From assembly GCA_020249865.1 (NCBI GenBank), contig JADCEV010000041.1, positions 1 through 64,000 on the forward strand: 64,000 nucleotides of DNA. Reading direction: 5' to 3'. Each line of letters begins with the position of its first letter. Position 1 is the stretch's first letter. The notes under the pieces were generated by a model that was not told the DNA's origin, made no database searches, and saw nothing but the letters and a program-made list of their open reading frames with translations. Of this stretch, positions 7,843 to 16,295 are shown one piece after another. The stretch is from Roseomonas sp. Lineage in GTDB: Bacteria > Pseudomonadota > Alphaproteobacteria > Acetobacterales > Acetobacteraceae. The position numbers and the translations under genes are program-made.

Positions 7843-7871
7843 CCGATTCCGCCGCGACGGAATCGGTTTTT
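7843..7871 (+). terminator. Intrinsic-terminator-like hairpin with U-tract, plus strand
   Basis: CCGATTCCG (7843-7851) and CGGAATCGG (7858-7866) form a perfect 9-bp stem with a 6-base loop, followed by TTTTT on the plus strand. It has the shape of a Rho-independent terminator, yet both flanking genes (eipB, aspS) are on the minus strand. It may stop plus-strand transcription running on from the gene ending at 6949, or act as a hairpin in the eipB 5' leader. Confidence 0.55.
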
Positions 7872-7896
7872 CGTAACAAAATTTGGCGGCGGGGGA

Positions 7897-9702
7897 TCAG
7901 CCCGGCTTGGCACCCTTCACCGGCGGCAGGTCCAACTTGATGTGCAATTCCCTGAGCCGCTCCGGCGGCACGCGGGCCGGGGCGCCCATCATCAAATCCT
8001 CGGCCTGCTGGTTCATCGGGAAGAGGATCACTTCGCGGATCGCGGGTTCATCGGCGATCAGCATCACAATCCGGTCAATGCCGGGCGCCGAGCCACCATG
8101 CGGCGGCGCGCCATAGCGGAAGGCATTCAACATGCCGCCGAAGCGATGCTCCACCTCCTCCGCCGGATAGCCGGCGATTTCAAAGGCGCGGATCATGATA
8201 TCCGGGCGATGATTGCGGATGGCGCCGGAGGAAAGCTCAATCCCGTTGCAGACAATGTCGTATTGGAAGGCCTTGATGTCCAAGGGGTCCATGGAATTGA
8301 GCGCTTCCAGCCCGCCTTGCGGCATGGAAAACGGGTTATGGCTGAATTCGATCTGGCCGGTGTCTTCATTCCGTTCATACATCGGAAAATCCGTCACCCA
8401 GCAAAAGCGATAGGCGTTTTCTTCCAAAAGCCCCAGATCACGACCAACGCGGTTGCGCACGGCGCCCGAGAATTTCGCGGCCTCCGCTTCCTTATTCGCG
8501 ACAAAGAACACCGCATCACCCGCACCAAGCCCGCAAGCGGCGGCAATGGCGGCCACACGATCAGCTTCCAGGTTCTTCGCAATCGGCCCCTTCGCGCCAT
8601 CCGCATCCCAGGCGATATAGCCAAGCCCGCCTTGGCCTTCGGCACGCGCCCATTCATTCAACCCATCAAAGAAAGATCGCGGCCGGCCGGCCGCGCCGGG
8701 TGCGGGAATGGCGCGCACCACGCCACCCGATGCGGTGACCTTCGCAAACAAGCCAAAGCCACCCCCGGCGAAATGCGTGCTGACATCGGTGATCTTGATC
8801 GGGTTGCGCAAATCAGGCTTGTCCGAACCATATTCCAGCATCGCCTGCTGATAGGGAATGCGCGGGAAGGGTGCCGGCGTCACGGCGCGCTTCGTGCCGG
8901 TCCAATCAGAAAATTCCTCAAACACGCCAGCCAGCACAGGCTCGATCGCGGCGAAGACATCTTCCTGCGTCACAAAGGACATTTCGAAATCAAGCTGATA
9001 GAATTCGCCCGGGGACCGATCCGCGCGCGACGCCTCATCCCGGAAGCAGGGCGCGATCTGGAAGTAGCGATCAAACCCGGCAACCATGCATAGCTGCTTG
9101 AATTGCTGCGGCGCCTGCGGCAGCGCATAGAATTTGCCCGGATGCAGCCGAGCGGGGACCAAGAAGTCGCGAGCGCCTTCAGGGCTTGAAGCCGTCAGGA
9201 TCGGGGTTTGGAATTCGGTAAAGCCCTGATCAATCATCCGCCGCCGGATGGAAGAAATCACCTGGCTCCTCAGCATCAGATTGCGATGCTGGCGATCCCG
9301 CCGCAAATCCAAAAAGCGATAACGCAGGCGCAGCTCCTCGGGGAATTCCGCATCACCGGCCACCTGAATCGGCAGTACTTCGGCCGCGGATTGTACTTCC
9401 ACCTCACGCACACGCAGTTCAATCTCACCCGTCGGCAGCTTGGCATTCACCGTGCCGGCCTCGCGCGGCACCACATCGCCGGTCACGGTAATCACGCTTT
9501 CGGGGCGCAGTTCTTCCAAAAGCTTCAGCACGGGCGAGCCCTGCGCCACCACGCATTGCGTCATGCCGTAATGGTCGCGCAAATCAATGAACAGCAAGCC
9601 GCCATGGTCGCGCTTGCGGTGCACCCAGCCGGAAAGCCGCGCGGTGGAGCCGGCATCGGTGGCGCGGAGCGCGCCGCAATGATGGGTACGATAGGCATGC
9701 AT
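7897..9702 (-). CDS. aspS: Aspartyl-tRNA synthetase
   Basis: This 601-residue class IIb synthetase charges tRNA-Asp (and possibly tRNA-Asn in organisms that use GatCAB; not decidable here). An N-terminal OB-fold anticodon-binding domain ([21 protein letters not shown]) is followed by the catalytic core. Motif 2 reads [12 protein letters not shown], continuing [12 protein letters not shown] with the insertion usual in alphaproteobacteria. The bacterial GAD insertion and motif 3 ([14 protein letters not shown]) are also present. Length is normal. AGGATGA lies a little far upstream of the ATG. A TTGACA on the minus strand (9762-9767) may be its -35, although the matching -10 is poor. It diverges from rnd across 109 bases, an arrangement familiar in alphaproteobacteria. 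Confidence 0.97.
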   Translation of the reverse strand: MHAYRTHHCGALRATDAGSTARLSGWVHRKRDHGGLLFIDLRDHYGMTQCVVAQGSPVLKLLEELRPESVITVTGDVVPREAGTVNAKLPTGEIELRVREVEVQSAAEVLPIQVAGDAEFPEELRLRYRFLDLRRDRQHRNLMLRSQVISSIRRRMIDQGFTEFQTPILTASSPEGARDFLVPARLHPGKFYALPQAPQQFKQLCMVAGFDRYFQIAPCFRDEASRADRSPGEFYQLDFEMSFVTQEDVFAAIEPVLAGVFEEFSDWTGTKRAVTPAPFPRIPYQQAMLEYGSDKPDLRNPIKITDVSTHFAGGGFGLFAKVTASGGVVRAIPAPGAAGRPRSFFDGLNEWARAEGQGGLGYIAWDADGAKGPIAKNLEADRVAAIAAACGLGAGDAVFFVANKEAEAAKFSGAVRNRVGRDLGLLEENAYRFCWVTDFPMYERNEDTGQIEFSHNPFSMPQGGLEALNSMDPLDIKAFQYDIVCNGIELSSGAIRNHRPDIMIRAFEIAGYPAEEVEHRFGGMLNAFRYGAPPHGGSAPGIDRIVMLIADEPAIREVILFPMNQQAEDLMMGAPARVPPERLRELHIKLDLPPVKGAKPG

Positions 9703-9811
9703 GGCGAAAATTCATCCTAAATGGCGGAAAGGCGGGGGAAAGCGCCCCAGGGCGTGGCTTCTGTCAACCCCACCGCTTTCCCAGGCGCCGCTGCCCCTGT
9801 AAGAAACCGGT

Positions 9812-10999
9812 ATGAATCGCCGCCATGCCGCCCCGGCAGCCGACCAAAGCCCCACCCTGATCACGGATACCGGCAGCCTCGCCGCGCTATGTGACCGGCT
9901 GAAGCATGAGCCCTTCGTGACCGTGGACACGGAATTCATGCGCGAACGCACCTATTGGCCGGAGCTCTGCCTGGTGCAATTGGCCGGCCAGCATGAGGTA
10001 GCCGAGGTTGATGCCCTGGCGCCGGGGCTTGATCTTGGCCCGCTCGGCGAATTGATGGCCAATCCCCATGTAGTGAAGGTGTTTCACGCCGCCCGGCAGG
10101 ATGTGGAAATCTTTTTGCTGAAATTCGGCGCCGTGCCCTATCCGATATTTGATACCCAAATCGCCGCCATGGTGGCCGGTTTCGGCGATCAGGCTTCCTA
10201 TGATTCGCTTTGCCGGTCCCTCGCGGGGGTGCAGATCGACAAGGCCCATCGCTTCAGCGATTGGTCGGCAAGGCCCCTGTCAGAGAGCCAATTGGCCTAT
10301 GCGGCGGCGGATGTGACGCATTTGCGCAAGATTTTCGTCTCGCTCACGCTCAGGCTGGAACGGGAAGGCCGGATTGACTGGGTGGGGCAGGAAATGGCCG
10401 CGCTGGCCGATCCCGCAACCTATTTGACCGACCCGGACACGGCCTGGGAAAAGCTTCGCCCGCGCACGTCAAACCGGCGGTTTCTCGGCGTTTTGCGCGC
10501 CATCGCCGCATGGCGGGAACGCGAAGCCCAGCGCATCAATATCCCGCGCCAGCGGCTGGTGAAGGATGATACGCTGCTGGAGATCGCGGCCACCATGCCC
10601 GATAGCCCGGCGGAGCTCACCCGCGCACGGGGCATTTCGGAGAATTTCGCCAAGGGCAAATCCGGTGAGGGGCTGCTCGCCGCCATCCGCCTGGCGCGCG
10701 CGCTGCGGGAAGAAGAATTACCACAATTGCAGAAGGACAAGCCGGGCCCGCCGCCCTCCCCCGCGCTGGTTGCCTTGCTCAAGGTGCTTCTCTCGGCGAA
10801 GTCTGAGGAGCATGATGTGGCGCCGCGCTTGCTTGCTTCCAGCGATGATCTGGAAAAGCTCGCCACGGGACAGGATAATGTGCCGGCGCTGCATGGCTGG
10901 CGGCGGGAAGTCTTTGGGGATGCCGCGCTGGCGCTGCGCTCCGGCAAATTGGCGCTAGGCGTGGATGGTCGCCGGGTGAAGCTGATCCCGGCGGGTTAA
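9812..10999 (+). CDS. rnd: Ribonuclease D
   Basis: This 395-residue 3'-5' exoribonuclease trims tRNA and other RNA 3' ends. The DEDDy exonuclease residues are visible: VDTEFMRE (D, E), AARQDVEIF (D) and LAYAAADVTHL (Y and D). An HRDC domain follows (about residues 215-300: RFLGVLRAIAAWREREAQ), then a second HRDC-like tail. Length matches RNase D (about 375-390). It is divergent from aspS and convergent with a small membrane-protein gene; the two stop codons share the sequence TTAA at 10996-10999. Confidence 0.94.
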   Translation: MNRRHAAPAADQSPTLITDTGSLAALCDRLKHEPFVTVDTEFMRERTYWPELCLVQLAGQHEVAEVDALAPGLDLGPLGELMANPHVVKVFHAARQDVEIFLLKFGAVPYPIFDTQIAAMVAGFGDQASYDSLCRSLAGVQIDKAHRFSDWSARPLSESQLAYAAADVTHLRKIFVSLTLRLEREGRIDWVGQEMAALADPATYLTDPDTAWEKLRPRTSNRRFLGVLRAIAAWREREAQRINIPRQRLVKDDTLLEIAATMPDSPAELTRARGISENFAKGKSGEGLLAAIRLARALREEELPQLQKDKPGPPPSPALVALLKVLLSAKSEEHDVAPRLLASSDDLEKLATGQDNVPALHGWRREVFGDAALALRSGKLALGVDGRRVKLIPAG

Positions 11000-11340
11000 C
11001 CAGTAGGACCCAACCCCTCCAGGAAGATGATCGCGGTCGCCGCCAGACCCAATCCGCAAAACAGCATGGACAGCATCGGCCAGGCATTGCGCGGGCCGCG
11101 CATGGCAATCACCGCATTGCCGACCAGGGACACCATCACCGCCGCCACCGGCTGGGACCAATGCAATTCGCGAAAGCCCCAGACAATAAGGGCGATCCAG
11201 GCGATGAAGGCCGCGCGCGCAAGCCAATGCCAGAAGATGGACGCGGCTTCGGAAGCCGGGCGCATTTCCGGCGCCCCGCTTTTGGATTGGATGAAGGCGC
11301 CGATCGAAAGCAGCACCATGGCGGCGTAATAAAGCGTCAC
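10996..11340 (-). CDS. Small four-helix membrane protein, unknown function
   Basis: This 114-residue protein is almost entirely membrane-embedded, with four predicted helices (YYAAMVLLSIGAFIQS, LARAAFIAWIALIVWGF, VAAVMVSLVGNAVIAM, MLSMLFCGLGLAATAIIFL). I start it at the GTG at 11340 (MTLYYAAMV), which has AAGGCG upstream; the track start at 11376 adds a glycine-rich leader without a ribosome site. Its stop overlaps that of rnd on the other strand. I do not recognise a named family, and no catalytic residues are evident. The coherent hydrophobic pattern supports a real gene. Confidence 0.65.
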   Translation of the reverse strand: MTLYYAAMVLLSIGAFIQSKSGAPEMRPASEAASIFWHWLARAAFIAWIALIVWGFRELHWSQPVAAVMVSLVGNAVIAMRGPRNAWPMLSMLFCGLGLAATAIIFLEGLGPTG

Positions 11341-11433
11341 AGCGCCTTCATTGCCGCCCCTCCCGCCCGGCTGCAAGGGGTTTTATCGCGCGCGATGGTC
11401 GCCCTCCGCCCCATTCCGCGCTAACCCTGCCCC

Positions 11434-12567
11434 ATGCCCGCCGCACCCCCCGCCCTATTGCAAGTACTGCCCGCGCTCCGCTCTGGCGGCGTGGAGCGCG
11501 GCACGCTGGAGATTGCCGAGGCGCAAATCGCCGCTGGCTTCCGCGCCATTGTGGCTTCAGCGGGCGGCGAAATGGTGCCGGCGTTGGAAGCACTTGGGGC
11601 CAGGCACGTCACCTTGCCGCTGACGGCGAAATCGCCCTTGGCCATCTGGCGCAATGCGGCGGCAATCGCGGCGCTGGCGCGGGCGGAAGGGGTGGCGCTG
11701 ATCCATGCGCGGTCCCGCGCGCCCGCCTGGTCGGCGCTGATCGCCGCCAGACGCACAGACCTACCCTTCGTCACCACCTATCATGGCGCCTATAATGAGG
11801 GTTTTCCCGGCAAGCGGCTTTACAATTCCGTGATGGCGCGGGGCGACCGCGTGATCGCGATAAGCCATTTCATCGCCGATCTGATCCGCACCCGGCATGG
11901 CGTGGCGGAAGCGCGGTTGCGCGTGATCCCGCGCGGTGTGGACCCTCGGCGTTTTGATCCCGCCCTGGTCAGCGCTGAAAGGCTCGAAAAACTGCGCGCT
12001 GCCTGGAAGCTGCCGGAGAGACGAGCCATCATCATGCTGCCGGCGCGCATCACGCGCTGGAAGGGCCAAATGGTGCTGGTGGAGGCCATGGCGCGGCTGC
12101 CTGGGGATTCGCTTGCGCTGCTGGTGGGGGACGCGGAAGAACGCCCGGCGTTCAAGGCGGAATTGCTGGCGCGCATCGAAAGCCTGGGGCTGAAAGACCG
12201 CGTGCGGCTGGTGGGCCACGCCAATGACATGCCGGCGGCGCTGATGCTCGCGGATGTCGTTATCCATGCCTCGACCGATGCGGAAGCCTTTGGCCGCACG
12301 GTGATCGAAGCCCAGGCCATGGCGCGACCCGTCATCGCGAGTGACCTTGGCGCACCGCGCGAAACCGTGGCGGAGGGCATCACCGGCTGGCGCATCCCGC
12401 CCGGTGATGCGGCGGCACTTGCAGAAGCCATTGGCAAGGCGCTGGCCCTGCCACCCGCCGAAGGCGCCGCGCTTGGTGCCAGGGCACGGGCAGCGGTGCT
12501 GTCGGGCTATACGACCGAAGCCATGCAGGCCGCGACCATCGCCGTCTATCGGGAATTGATCGGATGA
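11434..12567 (+). CDS. Glycosyltransferase family 4 protein
   Basis: This 377-residue cytoplasmic or membrane-associated GT-B enzyme transfers a sugar from a nucleotide donor, probably to lipopolysaccharide core or another surface glycan. The N-terminal acceptor domain opens with the glycine-rich loop ALRSGGVERGTLEIA. The C-terminal donor domain has LPARITRWKGQ and the EX7E motif in EAFGRTVIEAQAMARPV. It overlaps the next gene, a GT9 heptosyltransferase-like enzyme, by ATGA, so the pair is coupled. Donor and acceptor are not known from sequence. Confidence 0.9.
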   Translation: MPAAPPALLQVLPALRSGGVERGTLEIAEAQIAAGFRAIVASAGGEMVPALEALGARHVTLPLTAKSPLAIWRNAAAIAALARAEGVALIHARSRAPAWSALIAARRTDLPFVTTYHGAYNEGFPGKRLYNSVMARGDRVIAISHFIADLIRTRHGVAEARLRVIPRGVDPRRFDPALVSAERLEKLRAAWKLPERRAIIMLPARITRWKGQMVLVEAMARLPGDSLALLVGDAEERPAFKAELLARIESLGLKDRVRLVGHANDMPAALMLADVVIHASTDAEAFGRTVIEAQAMARPVIASDLGAPRETVAEGITGWRIPPGDAAALAEAIGKALALPPAEGAALGARARAAVLSGYTTEAMQAATIAVYRELIG

Positions 12568-13490
12568 CGCCGCGCATCCTGGTGATCAAGCTGGGTGCCT
12601 TGGGGGATTTCGCCCAGGCTTTCGGGCCTTTTGCGGCGATCCGCGCGCATCATCCCGGCGCCGAGATCACCCTGCTGACCACGCCGCCCTTCGCGCCGCT
12701 GGCGCGGCAGGCGCCCTGGTTTGACCAAGTTTGGGACAATGGCCGGCCCAGGGGCCTGGCCGCGCTTTGGGCACTGGGGCGGAAGCTGCGCGCGGCGCGG
12801 TTTGACCGGGTTTATGATTTGCAGACCTCGGATCGGTCATCGCGCTATCGCTGGCTGGTCGGGCGCAACGTTGAATGGTCCGGCATCGCCGCCGGCGCGT
12901 CCCACCCGCATGCCAATCCGCGCCGCGATTTCATGCACACGGTCGAACGCCAGCGGGAGCAATTGGAAATGGCCGGCATCAACCATTTCCCGGCCCCTGA
13001 ACTCGCTTGGCTAGATGCCGATATCACGCGCTTCGCCCTGCCAGAACGCTTTGCGCTGTTGATCCCAGGCGCCTCCCCCGGTCGCCCGGCCAAGCGTTGG
13101 CCCGTCGCGCATTTCGGCGCCTTGGCGGCAGCGCTGGATATCCCCGCCGTGATCCTGGGTGGCCCGGCTGAAGCGGCTTTGGGTGCCGCCATCACGCAGA
13201 CCTGCCCCGGCGCGCGCGACCTGACCGGTAAGACCAGCTTCGCCGATATCGCCGCACTCGCCCGGCGCGCAGCCTTTTGCATCGGCAATGACACGGGCCC
13301 GACTCATCTCGCCGCCGTGGCCGGCTGCCCAACGCTTGCGCTATTCGGTGAGGATAGCGACCCCGCGCTTTGCGCCCCGCGTGGCCCCTGCGTCGCCGTG
13401 CTGCGCCACCAGCCGCTTGCTGCCCTGACGCTGGCTGAGGTACGGGCGGCGCTTCAGGATTTGATCACTCACCCCGCCACCATGGCTTGA
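12564..13490 (+). CDS. Glycosyltransferase family 9 (heptosyltransferase-like)
   Basis: This 308-residue GT-B protein resembles ADP-heptose:LPS heptosyltransferases. Typical marks are the N-terminal RILVIKLGALGDFAQAFGPF, LLIPGASPGRPAKRWPVAHF at the domain junction, and IGNDTGPTHLAAVAGCPTLALFG in the donor site. It likely works in LPS core assembly together with the overlapping GT4 gene. Length is slightly short for WaaC/WaaF (about 320-350). It precedes thrS by 57 bases on the same strand and might share transcription with it. Confidence 0.9.
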   Translation: MTPRILVIKLGALGDFAQAFGPFAAIRAHHPGAEITLLTTPPFAPLARQAPWFDQVWDNGRPRGLAALWALGRKLRAARFDRVYDLQTSDRSSRYRWLVGRNVEWSGIAAGASHPHANPRRDFMHTVERQREQLEMAGINHFPAPELAWLDADITRFALPERFALLIPGASPGRPAKRWPVAHFGALAAALDIPAVILGGPAEAALGAAITQTCPGARDLTGKTSFADIAALARRAAFCIGNDTGPTHLAAVAGCPTLALFGEDSDPALCAPRGPCVAVLRHQPLAALTLAEVRAALQDLITHPATMA

Positions 13491-13547
13491 CCCGGAAGTG
13501 GCCTCTGCCCATGGTCCGGCCTTTCTGCAACCCATAGGACGCTGTTC

Positions 13548-15482
13548 ATGCCCGCGATTACCCTGCCCGATGGTTCCATCCGCCACTTTGACGGCGCGGT
13601 GACGGGCACCACTATCGCGGCGGCGATTGGCCCTGGCCTCGCCAAGGCAGCGCTGGCCATGGAAGTGGATGGCAAGCTGCGCGATCTTTCCGCGACCATC
13701 GAAAAGGACGCGAAGCTGCGCTTCATCACGCGGCGCGATCCCGAAGCGTTGGAAATGATCCGCCATGATTGCGCCCATGTGCTGGCGGAAGCCGTGCAGG
13801 CGCTTTATCCGGGCACGCAGGTCACGATCGGCCCTTCGATTGAAAACGGTTTCTATTACGATTTCGCGCGCAATGAGCCCTTCAAGCCCGAGGATTTCGC
13901 CGCCATTGAAGCGAAAATGCGTGAGATCATCGCGCGCAATGATGCTTTTGTGCGCGAAGAATGGGACCGTGAGGACGCGATCCGCTTCTTCACCGACAAG
14001 GGTGAACGCTACAAGGCGGAATTGATTCAGGATTTACCGAAATCCGAAATCATCAGCATCTACAAGCAAGGTGCCTGGACGGATCTTTGCCGCGGCCCGC
14101 ATATGCGCGGCACGGGCGATATCGGCACTGCCTTTAAGCTGATGAAAGTGGCCGGCGCCTATTGGCGCGGCGATCATCGCAACGCGATGTTGAGCCGCAT
14201 TTACGGCACTGCATGGCGCGACCAGAAGGAACTCGACGCCTATTTGTTGCAGTTGGAAGAAGCGGAAAAGCGCGACCACCGCAAGATCGGCAAGGAAATG
14301 GGGCTGTTTCACCTCCAGGATGAGGCGGTCGGTTCGGTCTTCTGGCATCCCAAGGGCTGGCGGCTTTATCGCACCGTGGAAGCCTATATGCGCCGGCGGC
14401 TTGATATCGCCGAATATCAGGAAGTGAAGACGCCGCAGCTGGTGGATCGCAAGCTTTGGGAAGCTTCCGGGCATTGGGAAAAATTCCGCGAAAACATGTT
14501 CGTCGCGCGCGTGGAAGACGAAGATGAAAAGGACCGCGTGCTGGCGCTGAAGCCGATGAATTGCCCCTGCCATGTGCAGATTTTCAATCAGGGCTTGCGT
14601 TCCTATCGCGAATTGCCTTTGCGCATGGCGGAATTCGGCGCTTGCCACCGCTATGAACCCTCGGGCGCCTTGCATGGCATCATGCGGGTGCGCAGTTTTG
14701 TCCAGGATGATGCGCATATCTTCTGCGCCGAAGAACAGATCGCCGATGAAACGGTGCGCTTTGTGGCGCTACTGTCTTCCATCTATCGCGATTTCGGCTT
14801 TACCGAATTCCGCGTGAAATTCTCCGACCGCCCGGCGCGGCGCGCGGGGACGGATGCGGTGTGGGATCAGGCGGAAGGTGCGCTGAAAGACGCCTGCCGC
14901 ATCGCGGGCGTTGAGTATGAATTGAACCCTGGCGAGGGCGCCTTCTACGGCCCCAAGCTGGAATTCGTGCTGCGCGATGCGATTGGCCGCGATTGGCAAT
15001 GCGGCACGCTGCAGGTGGATTTCGTGCTGCCGGAACGGCTGGATGCGGAATATGTCGCGGAAGACGGCACCCGGCGCCGGCCGGTCATGCTGCACCGGGC
15101 CATTCTGGGGTCCTTTGAGCGCTTCCTGGGTATTTTGATCGAAGAACATGCAGGGCGCTTCCCGCTTTGGCTTGCCCCGGTTCAGGTCGTGGTCGCGACC
15201 ATTGTGGATGAAGCCGCCCCCTTCGCCCGAGAAGCCGCCGCCGCCTTGCAAAAGGCCGGGGTCGCGGTTTCGCTTGATCTCAGAAACGAGAAAATCAACC
15301 GCAAGGTGGTGGATCATATTGACCAGCGCGTGCCCGTGCTGGCCGTGATTGGCCGGCGAGAGGCTGAAGAAGGCACCATTGTGCTCCGCCGCCTGCCCGG
15401 CCGGGATCAGGAAACGCTGAAGCTTGCGGATGCCGTGGCGCTACTGGCGGCTGAGGCAACGCCGCCTGATCTGCGCGCCTGA
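13548..15482 (+). CDS. thrS: Threonyl-tRNA synthetase
   Basis: This 644-residue class IIa synthetase charges tRNA-Thr. Domain order is standard: TGS domain (residues 1-61), editing domain with [11 protein letters not shown], catalytic core with motif 2 ([19 protein letters not shown]) and motif 3 ([19 protein letters not shown]), then the anticodon-binding domain ([13 protein letters not shown]). The zinc-ligand Cys is in [16 protein letters not shown] lies about 10 bases before the ATG. infC follows after a short gap, the classical thrS-infC order, but here rpmI-rplT do not follow infC. Confidence 0.97.
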   Translation: MPAITLPDGSIRHFDGAVTGTTIAAAIGPGLAKAALAMEVDGKLRDLSATIEKDAKLRFITRRDPEALEMIRHDCAHVLAEAVQALYPGTQVTIGPSIENGFYYDFARNEPFKPEDFAAIEAKMREIIARNDAFVREEWDREDAIRFFTDKGERYKAELIQDLPKSEIISIYKQGAWTDLCRGPHMRGTGDIGTAFKLMKVAGAYWRGDHRNAMLSRIYGTAWRDQKELDAYLLQLEEAEKRDHRKIGKEMGLFHLQDEAVGSVFWHPKGWRLYRTVEAYMRRRLDIAEYQEVKTPQLVDRKLWEASGHWEKFRENMFVARVEDEDEKDRVLALKPMNCPCHVQIFNQGLRSYRELPLRMAEFGACHRYEPSGALHGIMRVRSFVQDDAHIFCAEEQIADETVRFVALLSSIYRDFGFTEFRVKFSDRPARRAGTDAVWDQAEGALKDACRIAGVEYELNPGEGAFYGPKLEFVLRDAIGRDWQCGTLQVDFVLPERLDAEYVAEDGTRRRPVMLHRAILGSFERFLGILIEEHAGRFPLWLAPVQVVVATIVDEAAPFAREAAAALQKAGVAVSLDLRNEKINRKVVDHIDQRVPVLAVIGRREAEEGTIVLRRLPGRDQETLKLADAVALLAAEATPPDLRA

Positions 15483-15510
15483 CGCCACAGCCACGAAAGA
15501 TTTAGCAACA

Positions 15511-15529
15511 CCGGGGCCGCAAACCCCGG
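15511..15529 (+). other. Hairpin between thrS and infC
   Basis: CCGGGG (15511-15516) and CCCCGG (15524-15529) can form a 6-bp GC stem with a 7-base loop. No U-tract follows, so it is not a standard intrinsic terminator. It could be a processing or pause site in the thrS-infC transcript. A promoter-like TTGCGG (15537) and CATAAA (15560), 17 bases apart, lies just downstream and could drive infC; this is a weak match. Confidence 0.3.
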
Positions 15530-15599
15530 GTAAAACTTGCGGCGCGCCGCCCAAAAGCCCATAAATGCGTCGTTCTGATAATCTCGACAGGAGAGTACC

Positions 15600-16145
15600 A
15601 TAGCTCGACCCCCTATGCCCGCCGCCCAGCAGGCCCCCGCGCGTGAAGGCCCGCGTATCAATGATGAAATCCGCGTCCCGCAGGTTCGCCTGATTGATGA
15701 CCGCGGAGAAATGCTCGGCGTCATGTCCGCCCGCGAAGCGCTGATCCGCGCTTATGATGTGGGCCTGGACCTTGTCGAAATCTCACCCAATGCGGTGCCG
15801 CCTGTCTGCAAGATCCTGGATTACGGGAAGTACAAATACGAACAGCAGAAAAAGGCGAATGAGGCGCGCAAGAAGCAGAAGGTCGTCGAAATCAAGGAAA
15901 TCAAGGTTCGCCCGAATATTGATGACCATGATTACGACGTGAAGATGAAGCAGATGAAGAACTTCATCGGCGAAGGCGACAAGGTGAAGGTCACACTCCG
16001 CTTCCGTGGCCGCGAAATGGCGCACCAGGAATTGGGCGTGAAGGTGCTGGAACGTATCCGCAATGACCTGATTGAATTGGTCAAGGTCGAACAAATGCCC
16101 AAGCTGGAAAACCGCCAAATGGTCATGGTGGTGGCGCCGAAATAG
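15600..16145 (+). CDS. infC: Translation initiation factor IF-3, apparent AUA start
   Basis: This 181-residue IF-3 binds the 30S subunit and proofreads start codon and initiator tRNA. The N-domain begins [18 protein letters not shown]; the lysine-rich linker ([15 protein letters not shown]) leads to the C-domain ([19 protein letters not shown]). The track starts at ATG 15615, but that codon has no ribosome site. An AGGAGAG at 15589-15595 sits four bases before an in-frame ATA at 15600, giving [11 protein letters not shown], an N-terminus like those of other alphaproteobacterial IF-3 proteins. Rare start codons on infC are known (AUU in E. coli) and let IF-3 repress its own synthesis. Confidence 0.93.
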   Translation: MARPPMPAAQQAPAREGPRINDEIRVPQVRLIDDRGEMLGVMSAREALIRAYDVGLDLVEISPNAVPPVCKILDYGKYKYEQQKKANEARKKQKVVEIKEIKVRPNIDDHDYDVKMKQMKNFIGEGDKVKVTLRFRGREMAHQELGVKVLERIRNDLIELVKVEQMPKLENRQMVMVVAPK

Positions 16146-16160
16146 GCAGCGCCCCCGGCG

Positions 16161-16185
16161 GCGTGGTCCGAAAGCCGGACCGCGC
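16161..16185 (+). terminator. Strong hairpin downstream of infC
   Basis: GCGTGGTCCG and CGGACCGCGC form a 10-bp stem (one G-U pair) around the loop AAAGC, 16 bases after the infC stop. There is no U-run after it, so it may be a Rho-assisted terminator or a 3'-end stabiliser. It probably separates infC from the glycosyltransferase gene at 16296. Confidence 0.45.
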
Positions 16186-16295
16186 CCCAAGCTGTAGCCT
16201 AGCTGGGCGCATGCGCCTTGCCGCGCGGTGGCTTGCGGCGTCGGATGTGGCCGACCATAACGCCCGCCTAACCTTCTGCCCGTGCGAAGCACCCC

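Noticed and set aside
7942-9093. 383-residue plus-strand ORF opposite aspS
   Set aside because: Shadow of aspS on the other strand; no ribosome site and no recognisable domain.
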